Source: Dietzia psychralcaliphila (GTDB lineage Bacteria > Actinomycetota > Actinomycetes > Mycobacteriales > Mycobacteriaceae). Taken from it: DNA of 64,000 nucleotides. This document shows, piece after piece, positions 8,998 through 20,398 of this stretch. Both the position numbers and the translations under genes were made by a program. Under the pieces are notes generated by a model that was not told the origin of the DNA, did not search any database, and saw nothing but the letters and a program-made list of their open reading frames with translations. How positions within the stretch are numbered: the first letter of the stretch is position 1; each line of letters opens with the position of its first letter. The DNA is taken from NCBI RefSeq assembly GCF_003096095.1, contig NZ_CP015453.1, positions 930,001 through 994,000 of the forward strand. The letters are read 5' to 3'.

Positions 8998-9563
8998 GTG
9001 GTCGGGTGCCGGATGGCGCCGCGGCGGATCGTGACGCCACGGATGGCGCCGCCCCGGACCGTGCCGCCACGAACAGTGTGATCTACGATCCGCTGGTCGC
9101 GGGCGACGCGGTGCGGTGCGCGGAACTCGAACTGGTCCTCTTCCGCGGTGACGGGCCGTGGTCTGCTGCGTCGTTCCTGTCCGAGATCGGCTCCGGACAC
9201 ACCACCTGCCTGGCCGCCCGGTCGGGCGACCTGCTGGTCGGTTACGCGGTGTTGGCGGCGCTCGGGCGGGAGGGTGACCGCGAGTTCGAGGTCCACACCA
9301 TCGGGGTCGCCCCCGCGCACCGGGGCCGGGGGATCGGACGCACGATGTTGCGGCGGCTGCTCGCCGTGGCGGATGCGGAATCGGCTCCGGTCGTCCTCGA
9401 CGTGCGTACCGACAACGTCCCGGCCCGCTCGCTGTACGAGTCACACGGTTTCGAGGTGGTGGGGCTGCGACCCCGGTACTACCGTCCGAGCATGGCCGAC
9501 GCGCACCTGATGGTGCGCCCGGCGCGCTACGGGCCCGACGGGGGAGAGGGGAACGGCTCGTGA
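8994..9563 (+). CDS. rimI: Ribosomal-protein-alanine N-acetyltransferase RimI-type GNAT
   Basis: GNAT acetyltransferase; RimI acetylates the N-terminal alanine of ribosomal protein S18, and mycobacterial RimI has wider specificity. The acetyl-CoA loop is visible as [11 protein letters not shown] (Q/RxxGxG/A type, about residues 107-117). The family C-terminal segment [13 protein letters not shown] follows. A leader of about 25 residues is built from a 30-base tandem repeat absent from typical RimI. The true start may be further in, but GTG 8994 overlaps tsaB exactly in the operon's style. It overlaps tsaD by GTGA. Confidence 0.88.
   Translation: MSGRVPDGAAADRDATDGAAPDRAATNSVIYDPLVAGDAVRCAELELVLFRGDGPWSAASFLSEIGSGHTTCLAARSGDLLVGYAVLAALGREGDREFEVHTIGVAPAHRGRGIGRTMLRRLLAVADAESAPVVLDVRTDNVPARSLYESHGFEVVGLRPRYYRPSMADAHLMVRPARYGPDGGEGNGS
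9011..9070 (+). repeat. 30-bp tandem repeat in the rimI 5' end, just after the tsaB stop
   Basis: Units 9011-9040 and 9041-9070 differ at a few positions. They encode two copies of a ten-residue Asp/Ala-rich motif (DGAA-x-DR-x-AT). The array starts 13 bases after the tsaB stop codon and keeps the rimI frame. Confidence 0.75.
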
Positions 9564-10597
9564 GGACCGTACTGGGGATCGAGAGTTCGTGCGACGAGAC
9601 GGGCGTGGCGATCGCGCGGGTGCACGACGACGGACGAACCGAGCTGCTGTCCGACGTGGTGGCCTCGTCGATGTCCGAGCACGCGCGCTTCGGCGGGGTG
9701 GTTCCCGAGATCGCCTCACGCGCCCACCTCGAGGCGCTCGTGCCGACCGTCCGGGCCGCGCTCGCCGAGGCGGGCGTGGACCGGCCCGACGCCGTGGCGG
9801 CGACCATCGGTCCCGGACTGTCCGGCGCGTTGCTGGTGGGCTCGTCCGCGGCCAAGGCCTACGCCGCGGCGTGGGGCACGCCGTTCTACGCCGTCAACCA
9901 CCTGGTGGGCCACGTTGCCGTGGCCGGGTTCGACGGCGGACCGCTCGGGGAGTGCGTGGCGCTGCTGGTCTCCGGTGGTCACACCCAGCTCCTGCACGTG
10001 CGGTCGCTCACGGAACCGGTGGTGGAACTCGGCTCCACGGTCGACGACGCGGCGGGGGAGGCCTACGACAAGGTCGCGAGGCTCCTGGGGTTGGGATATC
10101 CGGGCGGTCCGGTGATCGATCGACTCGCGGCATCCGGTGACCCCGCGGCCATACCCTTCCCACGCGGGATGACCGGACCCCGGGACGCACGACACGACTT
10201 CTCCTTCTCCGGGCTCAAGACCTCGGTCGCGCGCCGGATCGAGGCCGCCGAGCGCGACGGGTCACACCTCGAGGTGGCCGACGTGGCCGCGTCCTTCCAG
10301 GAGGCGGTGGCGGACGTGCTCACCATGAAGGCCGTGCGCGCCTGCACCGACCTCGGGGTGCGGACCCTGCTCATCGGTGGAGGCGTGGCGGCGAACTCGC
10401 GGCTACGGGAACTGGCGGCCCAGCGGTGCGCCGACGCCGGGATCCTCCTCCGTGTCCCCCGGCCGCGGCTCTGCACGGACAACGGAGCGATGGTCGTGGC
10501 GGTGGCGTCCGCGCTCCTCGCCGCGGGTGCCGAGCCCAGCGCCCTGACCGTGGCGGCGGATCCTGGACTCACGGTCGAGGTGACCCAGGTGGTGTGA
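9560..10597 (+). CDS. tsaD: tRNA N6-adenosine threonylcarbamoyltransferase TsaD
   Basis: Catalytic subunit that transfers the threonylcarbamoyl group to A37 of tRNA. The N-terminus is [13 protein letters not shown]. The metal-site segment [14 protein letters not shown] supplies the first histidine region, and HLVGHVA follows. The ATP/phosphate motif [12 protein letters not shown] is near residue 275. At 345 residues it is full length. It is the last gene of the overlapping alr-to-tsaD chain. Confidence 0.96.
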   Translation: MRTVLGIESSCDETGVAIARVHDDGRTELLSDVVASSMSEHARFGGVVPEIASRAHLEALVPTVRAALAEAGVDRPDAVAATIGPGLSGALLVGSSAAKAYAAAWGTPFYAVNHLVGHVAVAGFDGGPLGECVALLVSGGHTQLLHVRSLTEPVVELGSTVDDAAGEAYDKVARLLGLGYPGGPVIDRLAASGDPAAIPFPRGMTGPRDARHDFSFSGLKTSVARRIEAAERDGSHLEVADVAASFQEAVADVLTMKAVRACTDLGVRTLLIGGGVAANSRLRELAAQRCADAGILLRVPRPRLCTDNGAMVVAVASALLAAGAEPSALTVAADPGLTVEVTQVV

Positions 10598-10607
10598 GGT
10601 GAGTGCG

Positions 10608-10988
10608 TCAGAAGCCGAGTAGGGCGAAGCCGTACCCGGTGAACAGCAGCATCCCGCAGACCAACAGAGCGATGAGGGCCAGCCAGAGGTATCCCACCGC
10701 GAGGGCGGTGAGGGCGAGTCCGCGCCCGCCCTGTCCGGTCTGACGGATTCGGACCAGGGCGAGATGGCCGAGCAGAACCGACGTGAGGGCGAAGACTGCG
10801 GGGAGCAGGGGCAGGAACAGCCCGAGGAAGGACCCGAAGACGACGTTTCCCACCGCCAACACGACCGCGGCGAGTGCCGTCCCGTTGACCGCGGGAGGGC
10901 TCGCGTGCGAGTCGTGAACGGGCTCGTCCGGTCCCCGGCGATCACGGTGATCGGACGCGTCCGCATCACCGGAGGGTGGACGGGGCAT
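10608..10988 (-). CDS. DUF4190-like membrane protein
   Basis: A 126-residue protein with a charged Asp/Pro-rich N-terminus of about 40 residues and two or three hydrophobic segments (about 42-65, 80-100, 100-120). GHLALVRIRQTGQGGRGLAL between them is the typical cytoplasmic loop of DUF4190 proteins. I chose ATG 10988 because GGGAGGAG lies about nine bases upstream; a longer frame to 11192 would cross the groES promoter. Function is unknown. It is convergent with tsaD. Confidence 0.72.
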   Translation of the reverse strand: MPRPPSGDADASDHRDRRGPDEPVHDSHASPPAVNGTALAAVVLAVGNVVFGSFLGLFLPLLPAVFALTSVLLGHLALVRIRQTGQGGRGLALTALAVGYLWLALIALLVCGMLLFTGYGFALLGF

Positions 10989-11133
10989 GGGCGACGACTC
11001 CTCCCGGGGGCGGCGGGACCTGTCGCCGATCGTACGCGTGGGCCCGGCTCCCGTCGGGGTCCGGAACCGGGCGTGTGGGGTCCGGGTGTTGTTCGCCGTC
11101 CGCGAACGCGGCAGGGTCGTGCACCCGGGACAC

Positions 11134-11167
11134 TTGAGTGCTGGCACTCGCGCATATAGAGTGCCAA
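11134..11167 (+). promoter_or_regulatory. groES promoter with CIRCE (HrcA) operator
   Basis: An inverted repeat CTGGCACTC-N9-GAGTGCCAA (11141-11167) matches CIRCE closely. A -35 TTGAGT (11134-11139) and a -10 TAGAGT (11157-11162), 17 bases apart, overlap it, so HrcA binding would block RNA polymerase. A third half-site, GAGTGC at 11136-11141, forms a second compact palindrome GAGTGC-TG-GCACTC. Confidence 0.85.
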
Positions 11168-11260
11168 TAGGCATGGACCCCGGCTGCGTCACCCGCGACG
11201 ACGCCTACCCGGTGCCCCGCCCCCTGAACACACCAGTCATCTACACACGGAGGATCCATC

Positions 11261-11548
11261 GTGGCGATCAAGCCGCTTGAGGACAAGATTCTCGTCGAGG
11301 CCACCGCTGCCGAGACCACCACGGCATCCGGCCTCGTCATTCCGGACACCGCCAAGGAAAAGCCCCAGGAGGGCACCGTCGTCGCGGTCGGCAAGGGCCG
11401 ATTCGACGAGGACGGCGACCGCATCCCCATGGACATCAAGGAGGGTGACAAGGTCATCTACTCCAAGTACGGCGGAACCGAGATCAAGTACGAGGGCAAG
11501 GAGTACCTGATCCTCTCCTCGCGCGATGTTCTCGCGGTCATCGACTGA
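11261..11548 (+). CDS. groES: Co-chaperonin GroES (Cpn10)
   Basis: Lid of the GroEL folding chamber, 95 residues. The N-terminus [12 protein letters not shown], the mobile loop around [17 protein letters not shown] and the C-terminal [10 protein letters not shown] are canonical. The GTG start is preceded by GGAGG ten bases upstream. A leader of about 90 bases separates it from the CIRCE-controlled promoter. groEL follows after 143 bases containing a strong hairpin. Confidence 0.97.
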   Translation: MAIKPLEDKILVEATAAETTTASGLVIPDTAKEKPQEGTVVAVGKGRFDEDGDRIPMDIKEGDKVIYSKYGGTEIKYEGKEYLILSSRDVLAVID

Positions 11549-11553
11549 CGTGA

Positions 11554-13314
<1,761 letters not shown>

Positions 13315-13327
13315 TATCGGTCAGACC

Positions 13328-13362
13328 GGGCCCCGGCCCCCGCACCCGCGGGGCCGGGGCCC
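13328..13362 (+). terminator. Terminator-like hairpin after groEL1
   Basis: GGGCCCCGGCCCC (13328-13340) pairs perfectly with GGGGCCGGGGCCC (13350-13362) across a nine-base loop, 13 bases after the groEL1 stop. There is no U-tract, as is common in actinobacterial terminators. Confidence 0.7.
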
Positions 13363-13399
13363 GCTCCCGTCTCCGGGTCGTCGTGTGGTCCCTCCGGGC

Positions 13400-13419
13400 G
13401 CCCAGCGGTTACGCTGGGC
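13400..13419 (+). other. Perfect hairpin upstream of sigD
   Basis: GCCCAGCG-GTTA-CGCTGGGC is a perfect inverted repeat in the 268-base groEL1-sigD gap. The GTTACGCT inside it resembles the -35 I recall for SigD promoters (GTAACGCT), hinting at autoregulation, but no convincing -10 follows. TATCCT at 13456-13461 is an alternative housekeeping -10. I see no gene in this gap. Confidence 0.4.
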
Positions 13420-13582
13420 CCTCACCAGACGGCCTCCGAACAAGGGACGCGTAAGTATCCTGTGGCCACGCCCCGCCGGCCACCGACGGCCCCGACGCGA
13501 GACCGCGACGGCGGCGTCCCAACCCAGACAGAAAGGCCGTGGCCCGTAGCACACCCGTGTAACGAGAGGCCCCCCTAATTCG

Positions 13583-14164
13583 ATGACAGGTATAGCAGAC
13601 GAGTTGGAGCTCGCCGTCTCGGCTGCGGTCAAGGGAGACCGCACCGCGGCGACGCGGGTGCTGGAACTGGTCCGTCCCGGTGTGGTGCGGTATTGCCGTT
13701 CCCGCGTCGGGGGCGCGGAGAGGGTCAACCTGTCTGCTGACGATGTCGCACAGGAGGTGCTGATCGCGGTGCTCTCGGCGCTTCCGGGGTATCGGGATCA
13801 AGGACGCCCCTTCATGGCGTTCGTGTACGGGATCGCGGCCCACAAGGTCGCGGACGCCCACCGAGGCGCCGCACGGAACAAGTCGGATCCCGTGGAGTAC
13901 CTCCCCGAGGTGCTCTCCACCGAGACGGGGCCTGAGGAACACATCCTCGACGGCGAGGTGACCAGGGCGATGAGCCGACTACTGGGAACCCTGCCCGAGA
14001 AGCAGAGAGAGATCATCCGACTGCGAGTGGTGGTCGGACTCTCCGCGGAAGAGACCGCGGAGATCGTGGACAGTACGGCCGGAGCCGTGCGGGTGGCCCA
14101 ACACCGGGCCATGAAGCAGCTCCGGGCGAGGATCGAGCAGGACGGAGAGGAGCGATGGCGATGA
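13583..14164 (+). CDS. sigD: ECF RNA polymerase sigma factor SigD
   Basis: A 193-residue sigma-70 ECF factor with region 2 (about residues 40-100, including FMAFVYGIAAHKVADAHR) and region 4 (about 125-185, including LPEKQREIIRLRVVVGLSAEETA). Position after groEL1 and before guaB and sequence type match M. tuberculosis SigD, which acts in stationary phase and nutrient stress. It overlaps the anti-sigma gene by ATGA (14161-14164). The whiB3 gene that lies between groEL1 and sigD in M. tuberculosis is absent here. GAGAGG lies about 14 bases upstream of the ATG. Confidence 0.9.
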   Translation: MTGIADELELAVSAAVKGDRTAATRVLELVRPGVVRYCRSRVGGAERVNLSADDVAQEVLIAVLSALPGYRDQGRPFMAFVYGIAAHKVADAHRGAARNKSDPVEYLPEVLSTETGPEEHILDGEVTRAMSRLLGTLPEKQREIIRLRVVVGLSAEETAEIVDSTAGAVRVAQHRAMKQLRARIEQDGEERWR

Positions 14165-15174
14165 ACGACGACGATGTCGACCCCGGCACCCGGGACGACG
14201 CCGCCTCGCTCGACGAGCCCGGTCCGGACCCGGAAGCGCTGCAGCGTGACGACGAGCTCCTCAGCGTCCTCGGGGCGGGCGACCGCCCCGCCGACACCGA
14301 TGCCCTGGCCGCGATACTGGCCGACTGGCGCGGCGAGGTCGACTCCGCACCCCTGCCCGCGTTGCCGGGTGACGAGGAGATCGAGGTCGCGCTCGCGTCC
14401 AACGTCTCGCGCCTGTGGCCTCGACGTGGCTGGGCCAAATCCCATGAACACCATCACGGGCAGCGCCCCGCGTTGTGGCAGGCGGTCACCGGGGCCGCGG
14501 CCGTGGCGGCGGTGATCGTCGGAGGCCTGTCCGTCGCCGCACACAGTGCGATGCCCGGCGACCCGCTGTGGGGGGTCTCCAAGACGATCTTCGCCGACCG
14601 CGCCGGTGAGGTGGAACTGGTCAGTGACCTGAGCGAACACCTGGCCGCCGCGGACCTGGCAGCCCGCGAGGGCGACCGTGAGAGTGCCGAGCGTCTCCTC
14701 GAGGAGGTGTCCGGCCGGCTGGACGAGGTCTCGGACGCCTCTGAACGGGTCGAGTTGATGAAGCGACGCGATGCGATCAGGCGTGACCTGAGCAGGGTCA
14801 CGCCCAGTTCGGTCCCGTCCCCCGCACCTGCTCCGGCTCCCGCCCCCGCTCCGGGCCAGGGACCCGCGACACTCGTGCCCGGGGTTCCTGTCCCACTGCC
14901 CTCGAATCTCATCCCGCCACCGCCCGCCGGTATGCCGGTGATCCCCCTTCCGCTGGACGGGCTGCGGATCTCCACGACACTGCAGATCCCGATCGACACC
15001 CAGCGCATCCAGGACTTCCTGGCGCCCACCACGGGGCGGCCGCAACCAGACGACGTCGACGGGACGGTTGCGCCGCCGTCACCGACGCGGACCACCGTGA
15101 CCCAGGTTCCGACGTCGGCTCCGGCCGCGACCAGTGCGCCGGCGACGACACGGTCCGTGCCGCCCACCAACTGA
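14161..15174 (+). CDS. rsdA: Anti-sigma-D factor RsdA-like membrane protein
   Basis: A 337-residue single-pass membrane protein. The acidic N-terminal cytoplasmic part (1-85) includes ALAAILADWRGEVDS, the kind of helix RsdA uses to hold SigD. A transmembrane helix lies at about 105-125, followed by an extracytoplasmic helical region. A Pro/Ala/Thr-rich C-terminal tail includes repeated Pro-Ala. I chose the ATG at 14161 over 14155 because it overlaps the sigD stop and has AGGAG seven bases upstream. Known RsdA is degraded by ClpXP to release SigD. Its stop codon lies in a 17-base tandem duplication. Confidence 0.85.
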   Translation: MNDDDVDPGTRDDAASLDEPGPDPEALQRDDELLSVLGAGDRPADTDALAAILADWRGEVDSAPLPALPGDEEIEVALASNVSRLWPRRGWAKSHEHHHGQRPALWQAVTGAAAVAAVIVGGLSVAAHSAMPGDPLWGVSKTIFADRAGEVELVSDLSEHLAAADLAAREGDRESAERLLEEVSGRLDEVSDASERVELMKRRDAIRRDLSRVTPSSVPSPAPAPAPAPAPGQGPATLVPGVPVPLPSNLIPPPPAGMPVIPLPLDGLRISTTLQIPIDTQRIQDFLAPTTGRPQPDDVDGTVAPPSPTRTTVTQVPTSAPAATSAPATTRSVPPTN

Positions 15175-15237
15175 CCTCATCCACCAATTGACCCCATGCT
15201 CCAACGGGTCCCGTCATGCACCAACGGGTCCCGTGGA
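15164..15237 (+). repeat. Tandem repeats spanning the rsdA stop codon
   Basis: Units 15164-15180 and 15181-15197 (17 bases, two mismatches) both read CCACCAA-Y-TGACC. The first TGA is the rsdA stop. Two 20-base units with CCAACGGGTCCCGT follow at 15198-15217 and 15218-15237. Nothing else is seen in this 132-base gap. Confidence 0.75.
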
Positions 15238-15306
15238 CCACCTGATCGCGCCCGACATCGTGGCTGTGGACCGGTAGCTGATCGGCTCCTGTCGCAGGTC
15301 AGTAGT

Positions 15307-17376
<2,070 letters not shown>

Positions 17377-18522
17377 ATGCGCGTGCGAGACGTCGTGGAG
17401 ATCGGAATGGGCCGTGAGGCCCGACGGATGTACGGACTCGGCGAGGTGGACATCGTCCCGTCCCGCCGGACCCGTAGCTCCAAGGAGGTGTCGACGGCCT
17501 GGCAGATCGACGCCTACCAGATGGAACTCCCCGTGATGACCCACCCGACCGACGCGGTGGTCTCACCCGCGTCGGCCGTGGAGTTCTCGAGGCTGGGCGG
17601 CCTGGCGGTGCTCAACGGTGAGGGCCTGTGGGCGCGTCACGAGAATCCGGAGGCGGCGATCGCCGAGCTGCGCGAGATCGCGCTCGAGGACGTGACCGGC
17701 CACCGGGCGGTGGCGCGCCTCCAGGAGTTGCACCGCGCCCCCATCGACCGGGAGCTGCTCGCGGCGGCGGTCCGGCGTATCCGCGACGAGGGCGGTACCG
17801 TCGCCGTCCGGGTGTCGCCGCAGCACGCTCGTGACCTCACCCCCGGTCTGGTCGCGGCCGGGATCGACATGCTGGTCGTGCAGGGCACCATCATCTCCGC
17901 CGAGCACGTGAGCGGCGAGGACGAGCCCCTGAACCTCAAGGACTTCATCCACGGGCTCGACGTGCCCGTGATCGCGGGCGGCGTCGTGGACTACAAGACC
18001 GCCCTGCACCTCATGCGCACCGGCGCGGCCGGCGTGATCGTGGGTTACGGCGGGGTCGAGGGGGTCACCACCACGGGCTCCGTGCTCGGTATGGAGGTGC
18101 ACATGGCCACCGCGATCGCCGACGCGGCGGCCGCGCGTCGTGACTACCTGGACGAGACGGGCGGCCGGTACGTCCACGTCCTGGCCGACGGTGACATCTA
18201 CACCTCCGGTGACATCGCCCGTGCGGTGGCCTGTGGCGCCGACGCCGTGGTGTTGGGTCCGCTGCTGGCCGGTTCGCTGGAGTCTCCCGGGCGCGGCGTG
18301 TACTGGGATTCCGTGTCCGCCCACCCCAAGGTCCCCCGCGGCCACGTCGCGGAGATCGACGACGAGACGGAGCTGGCCCCACTGGCCGAGGTCCTCGAGG
18401 GTCCGACGAGTGTCCCGGACGGAACCCGGAACCTGATGGGCGGTCTCCGTCGCGCGATGGCCAAGTGCGGGTACTCGGACGTGAAGGGATTCCAGAAGGT
18501 GGACCTGTCCGTCCGCCCCTGA
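17377..18522 (+). CDS. guaB3: GuaB3 family IMPDH/GMP-reductase homologue
   Basis: A 381-residue TIM-barrel protein of the IMPDH/GMPR superfamily without CBS domains, starting on the base after the guaB stop. Mycobacteriales keep this paralogue next to guaB. Its actinobacterial role is unsettled, although a cyanobacterial GuaB3 has been reported to be an IMP dehydrogenase. At the position of the IMPDH catalytic loop (GSICTT) this protein reads GYGGVEGVTTTG (about 18043-18078), with no cysteine, so the usual thioimidate chemistry appears impossible. C-terminal GLRRAMAKCGYSDVK is family-typical. The name reflects homology, not demonstrated activity. Confidence 0.88.
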   Translation: MRVRDVVEIGMGREARRMYGLGEVDIVPSRRTRSSKEVSTAWQIDAYQMELPVMTHPTDAVVSPASAVEFSRLGGLAVLNGEGLWARHENPEAAIAELREIALEDVTGHRAVARLQELHRAPIDRELLAAAVRRIRDEGGTVAVRVSPQHARDLTPGLVAAGIDMLVVQGTIISAEHVSGEDEPLNLKDFIHGLDVPVIAGGVVDYKTALHLMRTGAAGVIVGYGGVEGVTTTGSVLGMEVHMATAIADAAAARRDYLDETGGRYVHVLADGDIYTSGDIARAVACGADAVVLGPLLAGSLESPGRGVYWDSVSAHPKVPRGHVAEIDDETELAPLAEVLEGPTSVPDGTRNLMGGLRRAMAKCGYSDVKGFQKVDLSVRP

Positions 18523-18610
18523 CGCGGTGGACAAAACGGGAGCTACTGTCGGGTAAGTTCGTGGTGCTCGGGTACTGTGACCTACACCTCGACCACCAGG
18601 GAGCCCCACC

Positions 18611-20398
18611 ATGACGTCAGCGACGCCGTCGCCCTCGACCACCGCCTCCTCCGCGAGCCCCGACACCGACGTCATCGTCATCGGTTCCGGATTCGGCGGC
18701 AGCGTCACAGCTCTGCGTCTGTCGGAGAAGGGGTACCGCGTCACGGTGGTCGAGGCCGGTCGTCGGTTCGAGGACTCGGACTTCCCCAAGACCTCGTGGC
18801 GGCTCAACCGGTACGTCTGGGCGCCCAAGCTCAAGCTGTTCGGTCTCCAGCGCGTGCACCTGCTGCGTGACGTCATGGTCCTCGCGGGGGCGGGCGTCGG
18901 CGGTGGCTCGCTCAACTACGCCAACACCCTCTACAAGCCCACATCCCCGTTCTTCAAGGACCGGCAATGGGGGCACATCACCGACTGGGAGGACGAACTC
19001 ACCCCGTTCTACGACCAGGGTCGCCGCATGCTCGGGGTGGTCACCAACCCCACCCACACCCACTCGGACGAGGTCATGAAGTCCGTCGCCAGGGATATGG
19101 GCGCCGAGGACACCTTCGTCTACACGCCGGTCGGCGTGTTCTTCGGGGAGAAGACCGGGGGAGAGGGCAAGCCGGGTGAGACCGTCCCGGATCCCTACTT
19201 CGGTGGAGCCGGTCCCGATCGGACCGCCTGCATCGAGTGCGGCGAGTGCATGACCGGATGCCGACACGGGGCCAAGAACACGTTGCTCAAGAACTATCTC
19301 GGCCTGGCCGAGCGGGCGGGGACCCGCGTGCTCGACCGTACGACCGTCAGCGGCCTGAACGAGCGGGCCGACGGCACGTGGGAGGTGACGCTCGAGCGCA
19401 CCGGCGCCTGGACCGCGCGGGGCAAGCGCTCCACCACCATGACCTCCTCGCACGTCGTGGTGGCGGCCGGCACCTGGGGCACACAGCACCTGCTGCACTA
19501 CGCCAAGGACGACGGCTCGCTGCCCCGGTTGTCGGACGCGCTCGGGAAGCTCACCCGCACCAACTCCGAGTCGATCCTCGGAGCGATGCGCCCCAACTAC
19601 CTGCCGGAACAGGACTTCTCGGAGGGTGTGGCCATCACGTCGTCGTTCCATCCCCGGCCCGACACCCACATCGAGCCCGTCCGCTACGGCAAGGGCTCCA
19701 ACGCCATAGCGATCCTGCAGACCCTGCTCACCGACGGTGACGGGCCGCTCCCGCGGTGGCGCACCCTGCTGAACGAGATCCGGCGCGAGCCGGCCATGTT
19801 CCTCCAGCTGTTCCACCTGCGGCGCTGGAGCCAGCGGTCGGTGATCGCCCTGGTCATGCAGAACCTCGACAACTCGCTGGAGACCTCGGTCAAGCGCCGC
19901 GGCCCGATCCGCTACGTCACCAGCAAGCAGGGCCACGGTGAGCCCAACCCGACCTGGATCCCCGCCGGAAACGAGGCCACCCGGAGGATCGCCGAGAACA
20001 TCGGCGGCCTGGCCGGCGGGACGTGGGGCGAGATCGCGAACATGCCGCTCACCGCGCACTTCCTGGGTGGATGTGCGATCTCCGACTCGCCCGAGAACGG
20101 CGTCGTGGATCCCTACCACCGGGTGTGGAACTACCCCACGATGCACATCGTGGACGGGTCCGCGATCTCCGCGAACCTCGGGGTGAACCCCGCGCTGAGC
20201 ATCACCGCGCAGGCCGAGCGGGCCATGTCCCTGTGGCCCAACAAGGGCGAGGCCGACCCCCGGCCCGCCCAGGGCGAAGCCTACCAGCGCGTGACCCCGG
20301 TGGCACCCGTGTCGCCGATCGTGCCGGAGGCGGCGCCCGGCGCGCTGCGCCTGCCGATCGTCGGAATCTCTAGCGGGGGCGCTCCCGCTCGCGCGTGA
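18611..20398 (+). CDS. choD: GMC-family FAD oxidoreductase, ChoD-like (annotated cholesterol oxidase)
   Basis: A 595-residue flavoprotein. The Rossmann FAD site VIGSGFGGS is near residues 23-31, GAGVGGGSLNYAN near 95-107, and the C-terminal GMC region has HFLGGCAISD and VDGSAISANLGVNP. It corresponds to Rv3409c in gene order. A four-cysteine motif CIECGECMTGC near residues 206-216 is reminiscent of an iron-sulfur ligand set. The ATG follows AGGGAG by six bases. True cholesterol oxidase activity is not certain for this clade. The 3' end overlaps the convergent acyltransferase gene by 29 bases. Confidence 0.83.
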   Translation: MTSATPSPSTTASSASPDTDVIVIGSGFGGSVTALRLSEKGYRVTVVEAGRRFEDSDFPKTSWRLNRYVWAPKLKLFGLQRVHLLRDVMVLAGAGVGGGSLNYANTLYKPTSPFFKDRQWGHITDWEDELTPFYDQGRRMLGVVTNPTHTHSDEVMKSVARDMGAEDTFVYTPVGVFFGEKTGGEGKPGETVPDPYFGGAGPDRTACIECGECMTGCRHGAKNTLLKNYLGLAERAGTRVLDRTTVSGLNERADGTWEVTLERTGAWTARGKRSTTMTSSHVVVAAGTWGTQHLLHYAKDDGSLPRLSDALGKLTRTNSESILGAMRPNYLPEQDFSEGVAITSSFHPRPDTHIEPVRYGKGSNAIAILQTLLTDGDGPLPRWRTLLNEIRREPAMFLQLFHLRRWSQRSVIALVMQNLDNSLETSVKRRGPIRYVTSKQGHGEPNPTWIPAGNEATRRIAENIGGLAGGTWGEIANMPLTAHFLGGCAISDSPENGVVDPYHRVWNYPTMHIVDGSAISANLGVNPALSITAQAERAMSLWPNKGEADPRPAQGEAYQRVTPVAPVSPIVPEAAPGALRLPIVGISSGGAPARA

